From contig NZ_BAAAPK010000001.1 of the NCBI RefSeq assembly GCF_039531105.1, positions 806,001-870,000 of the forward strand: DNA of 64,000 nt, given 5' to 3'. This DNA comes from Microbacterium lacus. Its GTDB lineage: Bacteria; Actinomycetota; Actinomycetes; Actinomycetales; Microbacteriaceae. Positions 20,019 through 28,470 of this stretch are shown in pieces; position 1 is the stretch's first letter, and every line of letters starts with the position of its first letter. Below the pieces are notes generated by a model. That model was not told where the DNA came from. It did no database searches and was given only the letters and a program-made list of their open reading frames with translations. Both the position numbers and the translations under genes were made by a program.

Positions 20019-21920
20019 CTACTGCGGCAGCGGCAGGTCGGGGTGCGCCCGCCGGTAGGCGCGTATCTCGACCTCGTACTCGGCGAGCGCCCGCTGCAGC
20101 TCGGCGGCCTCGAGCCCCTCCTCGACGGCGTCGGCGAAGATCCGCCCGCCCGCCATGCCCGGGTGGATCTGGTCGCCCGCGAGCAGATCGGTGTGCGGGG
20201 CGATCGCGCCGGACCAGTCCGCGACCACGACGCCCGGGTGGGACGCGGCGAAGGCCGCGAGGTCGGCGTTCACACCCGGGATCCAGTCGCGCGGCGCGAA
20301 TGCGTTCACGAGCACGAGCTCGCGGTCGGGACCGACGATCTGCGCCATCTGCTCCATCGCGTCGGGGCTGAGCGGTCCGTTCGTGCCGAGCGCGACGACG
20401 ACGTAGGGACGCAGCTGTCCGGCCGAGGCGAGGGACTGAAGGATGCCGGGCCCGGCATACGTCGAGCGCGAGACCTCGGCATCCACCTGGATCCCCGGCA
20501 TCTCCTCCAGCAGCGCCGGCGCCGACGCGAGCATGACCGAATCGCCGACCGCGGTGACCTCGTCGCCCGTCACGGGATCGGGGGAGGGCACGGGCCGGGG
20601 GTCGCCGACCGGTGGGGGCGTCGGGGTCTCTGACTCGGCGGGAGCGGCATCCGGAGCATCTTGCACCGCGTCGGCGCCGGCGAGAACCGCCGCCTGACCG
20701 GAGGAGACCTCGGGGGCGGCGGCGATCGCGGCCGTGGTCCCGCCGAGCAGCACGACACCGGCGGCGACCGCGCCGAGCGCCCGGACCCGCGCGCGGGGGG
20801 AGCCGGACAGGCGCGCGCCCAGGCGCGCGAGGGATCCGCGGAAGCCGTGGCGACGCACGGGGGTCTCCAGCAGCCGGTACGACAGCTCGGCGATGACGAG
20901 GGTGAGGCCGAGTGTCAGCACGCCGATCCAGATCGGGATGCCGGTCTCGGGGCCACCGCCGACGAACCCGGCGGTCAGCAGCACGAGCAGCGGCCAGTGC
21001 CAGAGGTAGATGCCGTACGACCGATCGCCGACCCAGCGCAGCGGCGCGGCATCCAGCGCCCGTCCGAAGCGGGACCCGGGCCACACACCCGCCACGATCG
21101 CGACCGCGCTGCACAGGCTCGCCGCGAGCACGGCGCCCGGGAAGGTCACCGGGGTGGGGCTCGGCGGCACGAGCGCGAGGGCCCCGAGCCCGGCAAGAGC
21201 CGCGCCGCCGACCCACGGCGCCCACCGCGGCGCCCGCGCGGGCGCGTGCCCGAGCACGCGCTGCAGCACGAACGCGAGCGCGATGCCGAGCAGGATGCCG
21301 AACGCGTGCGTGTCGGTGCCGAAGTAGGCCCTCGTGACGTCGCCGCCGGTCGCGACGAGCGTTCCCATCCACGCGGCCGACGCGCCGGCGAGGAGGAGCG
21401 TGGCACCGGCCCGCCCCCAGGCGCGGGGGAGCAGGAGGAACAGCGGCAGCACGATCGGCCACACGAGATAGAACTGCTCCTCGACCGCGAGCGACCAGAA
21501 ATTGCGGAAGAGCTCCGGCGTCGCCGCCGAGAAGTACCCGCCGCCCGCGGCGATCGAGATCCAGTTGTAGCTGAAGGTCGCGGCCCCCAGCACCTGCGCG
21601 CCGAGGTTCACGAGCACGTCGCCTCCGATGACCCATGCCGCGCTCGCACACACCGTGACCACGGCGGCCAGCGCGGGGATCAGGCGCCGAGCACGGCGGC
21701 GCCAGAAGTCGCCGAGGGCGATGCGGCCGCCCTCGCGCAGCAGCAGGGTCGTGATCAGGAATCCGCTGATCACGAAGAACACGTCGACCCCGATGAAGCC
21801 GCCGCGCACCCAGGACTGCGGGAACAGGTGGTAGATCACGACGAGTGCGACCGCGATCGCGCGCATACCATCCAGACCCGCATAGCGGGCGGCGGGGGCG
21901 GCGGCGGTCGTCGAAGTCAT
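20019..21920 (-). CDS. OafA-like acyltransferase with C-terminal SGNH domain
   Basis: 633 residues. Residues 1 to about 375 are an acyltransferase-3 membrane domain: GLDGMRAIAVALVVIYHLF, VDVFFVISGFLIT, and WSLAVEEQFYLVWP, with about ten helices. A Pro-rich linker (TPTPPPVGDPRPVPSPDP) leads to an SGNH hydrolase-like domain: AVGDSVMLAS (nucleophile Ser), ALGTNGP, and GDQIHPG (Asp-x-x-His). Proteins of this design O-acetylate extracellular glycans. A paralogue lies at 55594-57756. It is divergent from the cyclase-like gene. Confidence 0.88.
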   Translation of the reverse strand: MTSTTAAAPAARYAGLDGMRAIAVALVVIYHLFPQSWVRGGFIGVDVFFVISGFLITTLLLREGGRIALGDFWRRRARRLIPALAAVVTVCASAAWVIGGDVLVNLGAQVLGAATFSYNWISIAAGGGYFSAATPELFRNFWSLAVEEQFYLVWPIVLPLFLLLPRAWGRAGATLLLAGASAAWMGTLVATGGDVTRAYFGTDTHAFGILLGIALAFVLQRVLGHAPARAPRWAPWVGGAALAGLGALALVPPSPTPVTFPGAVLAASLCSAVAIVAGVWPGSRFGRALDAAPLRWVGDRSYGIYLWHWPLLVLLTAGFVGGGPETGIPIWIGVLTLGLTLVIAELSYRLLETPVRRHGFRGSLARLGARLSGSPRARVRALGAVAAGVVLLGGTTAAIAAAPEVSSGQAAVLAGADAVQDAPDAAPAESETPTPPPVGDPRPVPSPDPVTGDEVTAVGDSVMLASAPALLEEMPGIQVDAEVSRSTYAGPGILQSLASAGQLRPYVVVALGTNGPLSPDAMEQMAQIVGPDRELVLVNAFAPRDWIPGVNADLAAFAASHPGVVVADWSGAIAPHTDLLAGDQIHPGMAGGRIFADAVEEGLEAAELQRALAEYEVEIRAYRRAHPDLPLPQ

Positions 21921-22080
21921 CAGGAGTCAGGAAAGGCGACGTCCATTGTAAGCGCGTGTATCAGCGCGGCCCCTTCGGGCCTCTATCCCCGAGAAGCGCC
22001 GCGGCGCTATCCTGGGCCCACCTCGCGCCGGGGGTTTTGCGCGCGGGCCTGGGAGTATCCGCGCACACCGGGGGGCGTGT

Positions 22081-24234
22081 ATGGCAGGGGAATGGGTCGG
22101 CACTCCGCGCGTCCGTCGCCGCGGCGGTCTGTCGATCTACAGCATCCTGCTCATCATGCTGCTGTCGGTCAGCGTCCTCTCCAGCATCGTCGTCGGCATC
22201 ATCGGCTACATCAACGGCACCGAGGCGCTGCGGGCGATCGCGTACGAGAAGCTCGTCGAGATCCGCGAGAGCCGCGCGCGCGAGGTCACCCAGCTGTTCA
22301 CGACGATCGAGAACGCCGTGCGGCTCGGTGCGATGAACGAGACGAGCACGCAGGCGATCGTCGATTTCACGGCCGGGTTCGACGAGCTGCAGCAGACGAG
22401 CGTCGACTCGGCGGATGCCGCGGCCCTGGCGACCTATTACCGTGACACGTTCGCCGCCGATCTGTCGGCGGCGACCGGTGAAGAGGTGCAGGGGGCCGCG
22501 TTCGCCCCCAGGTCCCCGGCGGCGAAGTACCTGCAGGCCAAGTACGTCGTGCCGTACGACAGCTGGGAGGAGGCGATCCTCACGGATGACGCGGGCGACG
22601 GGAGCACCTGGTCGGCCGCGCACGCGAAGTACCACGACTACTTCCGCGCGATGACGCAGCTGCAGGACTTCGAGGACGTCCTGATGATCGACACCGACGG
22701 CGACGTGGTCTACAGCGCGTTCAAGGGCGTCGACCTCGGCACGAACCTGCTCGACGGGCCGTACCGGCTCTCGAACCTCGCCGTCGCGTACCGCGAGTCG
22801 ATGAGCCGCAACATCGTCGGCGATGTCGTGATCGCCGACTTCGCCGCCTACAGCCCGAGCCTCGGCAATCCCGCCGGGTGGGCCGTGACGCCGATCGCGG
22901 TGGACGGCGAGGTGAAGGGCGCTCTGGCGATCGAGTTGCCGATCGACCGGATCAACGAGGTCATGACCGCGGACGGCGAGTGGCGCATCAACGGGCTCGG
23001 GCAGACCGGCGAGACCTACCTCGTGGGGCGCGACGGGCTCATGCGGTCGATCTCGCGGCAGCTGATCGACGACCCCGACGGGTACGCCGACGCCGCCGTG
23101 TCGGCCGGGCTCTCGCCGACCGCGGCCGAGCTCAGCGTGCAGAACGGCAACACCCTGCTGCAGCAGATCGTGAGCGGCGCCGCTGTGACCGCCGCGCTCG
23201 CCGGCGACAGCGGCACGATGCTCGAGAGAAGCTACCTGGGCCGGGACTCGCTGACGGCGTTCGCTCCGCTGAACGTCGGCGGGCTCAACTGGGTGATCGT
23301 CGCGCAGGAGTCCTCGGCCGAAGCCCTGGTGCCGGTCGAGGACTTCACCCGCAATCTGATCCTCTCCACGGCCGGGATGATCATCTTCGTGTGCCTGCTC
23401 TCGCTCGTGCTCGCGCAGGTGTTCGTCCGGCCGCTGCGGCGGCTGAAGACCGCCGCCCGGCGGATCGCCGCGGGCGAGGAGGGCGTGCAGGTGGAGGCCG
23501 GATCCTCCGACGAACTGGCCGATGTCGCAAGCGCGTTCAACGACATGAGCCGGAGCCTGCAGGTGAAGTCGAATCTGATCGAAGAGCAGGAGAAGGCGAA
23601 CGAGCGGCTCATCCTGTCGTTCATGCCGGAGGGGATGGCCGACCGCTACAAGCACGGCGACGAGGCGATCACGCAGGAGAACGAGGATGTCACGGTCATC
23701 TTCGCCGACATCGTCGGCTTCGAGGAGATGGCGCTGTCGATGACGTCCGAGGAGGCGGTCGCGAAGCTCAACGACCTGATCCGCACGTTCGACGAGGCTG
23801 CCGAGCGGTTCGGGGTCGAGCGGGTGCGCACGACCCGGCAGAGCTATCTCGCGAGCTGCGGGCTGGGCACCCCGCGCGTGGACAACGCCCGTCGCGCGGT
23901 GGAGTTCGCGATCGAGCTCGACACGATCCTCGAGCGGTACTCCGCGCAGCAGGGCGTGAAGCTCGACCTGCGCGCGGGGCTGGACTCGGGCCGGGTCACG
24001 AGCGGACTGATCGGTCGCGCGCGGGTCGTCTACGACATGTGGGGGGATGCCGTGAACCTGGCGTTCCGGGTGCAGGGCGACTCCGATGAGCCGGGCATCT
24101 ACATCACGCAGCGCGTCGCGGACCGCATCCCGGACACCGTCCCGATCACGCCGGCCGGTGACGTGTCGACGCAGAGCGGGACGCAGCGGGTGTGGCGGGT
24201 GGAGTCGAACGTGCCGGTGCCGGAGGCGTCGTGA
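22081..24234 (+). CDS. Membrane sensor with HAMP and degenerate class III nucleotidyl-cyclase domain
   Basis: 717 residues. Membrane helix 1 is at about 17-43. A large extracytoplasmic Cache-like region spans about 44-420 and membrane helix 2 about 424-448. HAMP follows at about 449-500, then a coiled linker and a class III cyclase domain from about 535. Asp543 in VIFADIVGF is present, as are Asn659 and Arg663 in WGDAVNLAFR. The second metal-binding Asp of the family (KTIGD-type motif) is Gln587 (VRTTRQSYLA), and the base-contacting Lys is Arg583. Normal cyclase activity is therefore doubtful. It is coupled to the channel gene by TGATG. Confidence 0.87.
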   Translation: MAGEWVGTPRVRRRGGLSIYSILLIMLLSVSVLSSIVVGIIGYINGTEALRAIAYEKLVEIRESRAREVTQLFTTIENAVRLGAMNETSTQAIVDFTAGFDELQQTSVDSADAAALATYYRDTFAADLSAATGEEVQGAAFAPRSPAAKYLQAKYVVPYDSWEEAILTDDAGDGSTWSAAHAKYHDYFRAMTQLQDFEDVLMIDTDGDVVYSAFKGVDLGTNLLDGPYRLSNLAVAYRESMSRNIVGDVVIADFAAYSPSLGNPAGWAVTPIAVDGEVKGALAIELPIDRINEVMTADGEWRINGLGQTGETYLVGRDGLMRSISRQLIDDPDGYADAAVSAGLSPTAAELSVQNGNTLLQQIVSGAAVTAALAGDSGTMLERSYLGRDSLTAFAPLNVGGLNWVIVAQESSAEALVPVEDFTRNLILSTAGMIIFVCLLSLVLAQVFVRPLRRLKTAARRIAAGEEGVQVEAGSSDELADVASAFNDMSRSLQVKSNLIEEQEKANERLILSFMPEGMADRYKHGDEAITQENEDVTVIFADIVGFEEMALSMTSEEAVAKLNDLIRTFDEAAERFGVERVRTTRQSYLASCGLGTPRVDNARRAVEFAIELDTILERYSAQQGVKLDLRAGLDSGRVTSGLIGRARVVYDMWGDAVNLAFRVQGDSDEPGIYITQRVADRIPDTVPITPAGDVSTQSGTQRVWRVESNVPVPEAS

Positions 24235-25664
24235 TGGCCGACATCGTGTCGCAGCCGTGGTTCTGGCCGGCGGTGATCGTCTCGGTCGGACTCCCGCTCG
24301 TGCTCATCGCGCTCACCGAGATGCACAACGCGATGGCGCGGCGGGGGTCTCGCGCCGCGCCGATCGTGCTCATGGTCCGCAATTACCTCGTGCCGGTCGC
24401 CGGTGTCCTGGTGCTGCTGAGCCAGCCCGGCGCCTGGGAGGGCGAGGGCACATGGCCCAAGGTCATCTGGACGATCTTCGGGCTGCTCGTGATCGTCGTC
24501 ACGATCAACGCGATCAACCACCTCGTCTTCCACCGCGGGGAGAAGGGGTCGTGGCGCGACCGGTTCCCGTCGATCTTCAGCGACCTCATCCGCTTCGTCT
24601 TCATCGTGGTCGGCATCGCGCTGCTGTTCTGGTGGGTGTGGGATGCCGATGTCGCGGGCGTCTTCGCGGCGCTGGGCATCACGTCGATCATCGTCGGACT
24701 CGCGCTGCAGAACGCGGTCGGGTCGATCGTGTCCGGACTGTTCCTCATCTTCGAGGCCCCGTTCCAGATCGGCGACTGGCTGGAGACCGGTGGGACGCGC
24801 GGGCAGATCATCGAGGTGAACTGGCGGGCCGTGCACCTGGACACCGGCAACGGCATCCTCGTGATGCCGACCGCCGAGCTCGCCGAAGGGTCGTTCACGA
24901 ACCTGTCGCGCAGCCCCGAGCCGTACGCCGCGTCGGCGGAGTACACGTTCGCGACCGACGACCCGCCCGCGCGGGTGCGGGCGCTGCTGGTGGAGGTCGC
25001 CCGTGACATCCCGCTCGTGTCGCCCGACCGCGAGCCGGGCGTCACGACACTCGACGGCGCGCGTTACCAGATCTCGATCCCGCTGACCTCACCGGGCGAT
25101 CACGGCGGCGTGCTCGACGCGTTCGCGACCCGGCTCTGGTACGCCGCGCGGCGGGCGGGGTTGCACCTGGACGGTGACCTGACCGACGAGTGGAACTCGG
25201 CGAGCAGACTGCAGGACGCGCTGCACGAGATCGCGCCGATCCTGAGCCTGCGTCCCGCGGAGGCCGAAGCGCTCGCCAGTACCGCGCGGCTCGAGCGGTA
25301 CTGCCAGGGCGAGGTGATCCTGCGGCCCGGGATGATCCCGATGGCCACGCGGTTCATCCTCGCCGGGCGCGTGATGCTCGGCATCCCGAGCGACGCGGGG
25401 TTCATCCAGGTGACCGAGCTCGGACGGCACGACGCGGTCGGGCTCACGGCGCTGACCCGGACCGAGACGATCTCGCGTGCGATCGCGCTCAGCGAGCTCG
25501 AGGTCGTCGCGATCCCGGTGCGGGCGCTCGATGACGTCGTGCGGGCGCACCCGGTGCTCGCGCGCGAGATCGTGCGCGAGAGCGAGAACCGCGTGCGGCT
25601 GGCCCGCAGCGCGATGGATGCCGCGGGGGAGCGGCTCGCGCCCGGTCGGAACGTCTTCGGCTGA
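24234..25664 (+). CDS. MscS-family channel with C-terminal cyclic-nucleotide-binding-like domain
   Basis: 476 residues from ATG 24234, which overlaps the cyclase stop by one base. Membrane helices lie at about 8-28, 47-63, 76-98, 115-138 and the MscS pore helix at about 140-172 (GLALQNAVGSIVSGLF). The beta domain follows (FQIGDWLETGG, GQIIEVNWRAVHL, GNGILVMPTAELAEG). Residues about 335-460 have a CNB fold; the phosphate-binding cassette reads AVGLTALTRTETISRAIA. Arg415 is kept, but the ribose-binding Glu is Leu404. The bCNG family of MscS channels has this architecture. Ligand gating by the adjacent cyclase-like protein is inference. Confidence 0.87.
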   Translation: MADIVSQPWFWPAVIVSVGLPLVLIALTEMHNAMARRGSRAAPIVLMVRNYLVPVAGVLVLLSQPGAWEGEGTWPKVIWTIFGLLVIVVTINAINHLVFHRGEKGSWRDRFPSIFSDLIRFVFIVVGIALLFWWVWDADVAGVFAALGITSIIVGLALQNAVGSIVSGLFLIFEAPFQIGDWLETGGTRGQIIEVNWRAVHLDTGNGILVMPTAELAEGSFTNLSRSPEPYAASAEYTFATDDPPARVRALLVEVARDIPLVSPDREPGVTTLDGARYQISIPLTSPGDHGGVLDAFATRLWYAARRAGLHLDGDLTDEWNSASRLQDALHEIAPILSLRPAEAEALASTARLERYCQGEVILRPGMIPMATRFILAGRVMLGIPSDAGFIQVTELGRHDAVGLTALTRTETISRAIALSELEVVAIPVRALDDVVRAHPVLAREIVRESENRVRLARSAMDAAGERLAPGRNVFG

Positions 25665-25679
25665 CGTCCCCTGCGTTCC

Positions 25680-25741
25680 CGCGAGAGGGCAGATATGTAG
25701 GGTCCGCGCGGCGTGTTGCCCTACAAAAGTGCCCTCTCGCG
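25680..25741. terminator. Long palindrome between convergent channel and glycosyltransferase genes
   Basis: CGCGAGAGGGCA (25680-25691) pairs perfectly with 25730-25741. An inner arm TGTAGGG (25696-25702) pairs with 25719-25725. The loop is about 16 nt. It lies between two convergent stops (25664 and 25755), so it probably acts as a bidirectional terminator; a repeat-family origin is possible. Confidence 0.65.
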
Positions 25742-25754
25742 AGCGGCAGGGGGG

Positions 25755-26993
25755 TCAGGGGAGGCCGGCGGAGACCCAGGACTGGAGTTCGGAGACGAAG
25801 CGTGCGCGCGAGAACGCGAGCGTGCGCGGACGGAACGCCGCGGGGTCGAGCGCCGTCGCCCGTTCGACGAGGGTCAGCCAGTCGGTGCCGCGATGCAGAT
25901 CCGCGGTGACGCCGCCGCCGACGAGCGAGATGCTCTCGTGCACGCCGCCGGCGCTGTGCCCGATCACCGGCGTGCCCACCGCCATCGCCTCGACCGGCAT
26001 GATGCCGAAGTCCTCGACGGCGGGGAAGACGAACGCGAGTGCGCGGGCGTACAGGGCGCGGACGAGGGCGTCCGAGGGGGCGATCACGAACGTGACGTCG
26101 ACCCGCCCGGACGCCGCGCGGGCGCGGAGCGCGGCTTCGTCCGGCCCCTGACCGGCGATCACGACGGGCAGACCGGTGGCCTCGCCGGCGGCGATCACCC
26201 GGTCCAGGCGCTTGTACGGCACGAACCTCGACGCGCCGAGGAGGAAGTCGGCGGGCAGGGACTCGACGAGCCGGCGCTCGGCATCCGTCAGCGGTGTGAG
26301 CCAGTCCGTGATCGAGGTGAGCGTCTCGGTGTCCACCGGCGGGTGGATCACGGTCGACGGCTGCTGCCACGCGGCCTCGACGCGCTCCGCGGTGAATGCG
26401 CTGTTGACCGCGATGTGCGAGGCTTCGGCCGCACGGCGGCGGTCGATCGGCTTCAGCAGCGCGCTCGCCGCGCGGGCCGCGGGTCCGCTGCCGCGCCCGT
26501 CGCGATCGGGCTCCCAGATGTACCGGGCGGGCGTGTGCGCGTAGACGAACTTCACGGCGTCGGCGGGGGTGCGCACGTGGTGGGCGAACAGGTGCGAGCT
26601 GACCAGGACCCAGTCCGGGTCGCCGGGCAGCGGCATCCGCCAGGTCGGCAGCATCGCCGGCAGTGCGAGCGGCTTGCTGTGCCGCAGCGGCGTGCGGGCG
26701 AGCCAGGATTCACCGACCGGGCGGTCGAGCAGATCGGGGGCGTCGTTCCACAGCACCCGCACCTCGGCCGCAGGGAAGGCGTCACTCATCGCCTCGAGCA
26801 CGCGCTCCGCCCCGCCCCAGCGCTCGACCCACTCGTGGACGATGACACCGGATGCCTCTCCCTGCGTGCGCGGCGCTCGCGCAGGTGTGTGCGTGGACGT
26901 GGTGATGGCAGACTCCGGACCCCCGGATGGACGCGCGACGAGTCGGCGAGCACGCGGCTTCGGGTGCCGCGCGTCGTTCGTCCATCGGTGCAC
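25755..26993 (-). CDS. GT4-type glycosyltransferase
   Basis: About 412 residues with GTG 26993 as start. Homology to the paralogue at 34803-35954 begins at VIVHEWVERWGGAERVLEAM, near 26860. Acceptor-side VYAHTPARYIWEP, donor-side LLGASRFVPYKRLDRVI and the GT4 E-x7-E region FGIMPVEAMAVGTPVIG are intact. It likely transfers a sugar from a nucleotide donor to a lipid-linked glycan. No good ATG or ribosome-binding site precedes the homologous region, so the start is uncertain by about 45 residues. It is divergent from the HprK-like gene. Confidence 0.85.
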   Translation of the reverse strand: MHRWTNDARHPKPRARRLVARPSGGPESAITTSTHTPARAPRTQGEASGVIVHEWVERWGGAERVLEAMSDAFPAAEVRVLWNDAPDLLDRPVGESWLARTPLRHSKPLALPAMLPTWRMPLPGDPDWVLVSSHLFAHHVRTPADAVKFVYAHTPARYIWEPDRDGRGSGPAARAASALLKPIDRRRAAEASHIAVNSAFTAERVEAAWQQPSTVIHPPVDTETLTSITDWLTPLTDAERRLVESLPADFLLGASRFVPYKRLDRVIAAGEATGLPVVIAGQGPDEAALRARAASGRVDVTFVIAPSDALVRALYARALAFVFPAVEDFGIMPVEAMAVGTPVIGHSAGGVHESISLVGGGVTADLHRGTDWLTLVERATALDPAAFRPRTLAFSRARFVSELQSWVSAGLP

Positions 26994-27084
26994 CGCTCCC
27001 CCAGGACCGGGTGCACGTCGGGCCAGGCTATCGTGCGCGAGCGCTCGATGGGTAGTCGGGCGCTGGTCGGCATAGGCTTCGGGT

Positions 27085-28470
27085 GTGCCTGCAACCCTCC
27101 TTGTCGACGCCGTCGGCTCGTGCATCGCGATCGACCTGAGCGCCCTGTCGCCCGAGGACGCCGATGCGGTGCGGGAGGCGTGGGCTGACGCGCCCGCGCC
27201 CGACGGCGCGCAGCCGGTGCAGACGATCACGCCGCTGATCGCGGACCGGGTGGACATGCTCTCGGCGCTGTCGCAGCAGGTGACGCTCGCCGCGATCGAG
27301 GCGGCGCGCGGACGCGCGTGGATGCTGCACGCGGCGGGCGTCGCGACGCCGGACGGGCAGGTCGTGGTGCTCGTGGGTCCGTCCGGGCGGGGGAAGACCA
27401 CCGCGTCCCGCGCGCTCGGTGCGGTGTACGGGTACGTCTCGGACGAGACGATCGCGATCGACGCCGACGGGCGGGTGTGGCCCTACCGCAAGCCGCTGTC
27501 GGTCATCGAGGACCCGGCGGCGCCGAAGACCCAGCTCGCGCCGTCGGCGGTGGGGCTGAAGCCGCTGCCGGATGCCGATCTCCGCGTCGCGGCGATCGTG
27601 CTGCTGGACCGCGACCCCGAGCATCCGGAGGAGCCGGAGGTCGAGGTCGCCGATCTCGGCGACGCGCTCGAGGATCTCGTGTCGCAGACGAGCTTCCTGC
27701 ACCACCAGACCGCCGGGCTGCGCTTCATCGCGGGCCTTGCGGAGGCGACCGGCGGCATCCGGAGCGTGCGGTATCGGGAGGCCGCGACGCTGCCGGCGCT
27801 CATCCCCGCGCTCGCGCAGGAGGCTGGGCCGATCGTGGTTCCGGAGCCGGGCGTGAAAGCCCGGGGTGATTCCGACGTTTCCGGGGTGCAGGAGGGCCCG
27901 GAAGGCCCGAATCTCCCCAGATTTTCACGCGCCGCCGCCGAGGACGAGGTCGCGCTCACCGATCCGGACCGGATCGCCGTGCTCACGATCGTCCATGAGC
28001 AGGGACATGTGACGGTTCTGGGCGGGATCGCGCCCGCCGTCTGGCGCGCGGCCGATCACGCGACGCTCGCGGAGCTCGTGGCGGCTGCGGTCGACGCGTA
28101 CGGCGAGCCCGACGGCGTCGACGCGGGCCCCGCCGTGCTGATGGCGGTCGGTCAGCTGATGGATGCCGGGCTGCTCACCTCGGACGAACCGCGGCTCGCG
28201 CGCCGCGAGGATGTCGCCTGGGTGGACAGCGGTGAGCGGATCGTCGCCCTCGCGCTGAGCCCCGAAGAGGACCAGACCCTCGCGCAGCCGGCGGCGCTCA
28301 CGGGCTCGGCGGCGCTCATCTGGGAGTGGTTGGAGGAGCCGGTGGCCCTCACGCAGCTGATCGCACGCACGCTCGAGGTCGCCGGGACGGATGCCGCGGC
28401 CGAGGTCCCCGCGCAGGTGGAGGCGTTCGTGACCGATCTGACGGCATCCCGGCTCATCGAGACGCTGTGA
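27085..28470 (+). CDS. HPr-kinase-like P-loop protein fused to PqqD-like domains
   Basis: 461 residues, GTG start. Residues about 60-250 form an HprK-like module: Walker A GPSGRGKTTASR (residues 98-109; Lys104), then YVSDETIAIDADGRVWPYRK. The C-terminal half has two stretches resembling PqqD/RRE winged-helix domains (about 290-370 and 375-461), each ending in a leader-binding-like helix (QLMDAGLLTS; DLTASRLIETL). Such kinases and RRE domains occur in peptide-modification clusters, but no precursor peptide or cyclase is visible here. Its stop overlaps truA, so expression is coupled. Confidence 0.7.
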   Translation: MPATLLVDAVGSCIAIDLSALSPEDADAVREAWADAPAPDGAQPVQTITPLIADRVDMLSALSQQVTLAAIEAARGRAWMLHAAGVATPDGQVVVLVGPSGRGKTTASRALGAVYGYVSDETIAIDADGRVWPYRKPLSVIEDPAAPKTQLAPSAVGLKPLPDADLRVAAIVLLDRDPEHPEEPEVEVADLGDALEDLVSQTSFLHHQTAGLRFIAGLAEATGGIRSVRYREAATLPALIPALAQEAGPIVVPEPGVKARGDSDVSGVQEGPEGPNLPRFSRAAAEDEVALTDPDRIAVLTIVHEQGHVTVLGGIAPAVWRAADHATLAELVAAAVDAYGEPDGVDAGPAVLMAVGQLMDAGLLTSDEPRLARREDVAWVDSGERIVALALSPEEDQTLAQPAALTGSAALIWEWLEEPVALTQLIARTLEVAGTDAAAEVPAQVEAFVTDLTASRLIETL

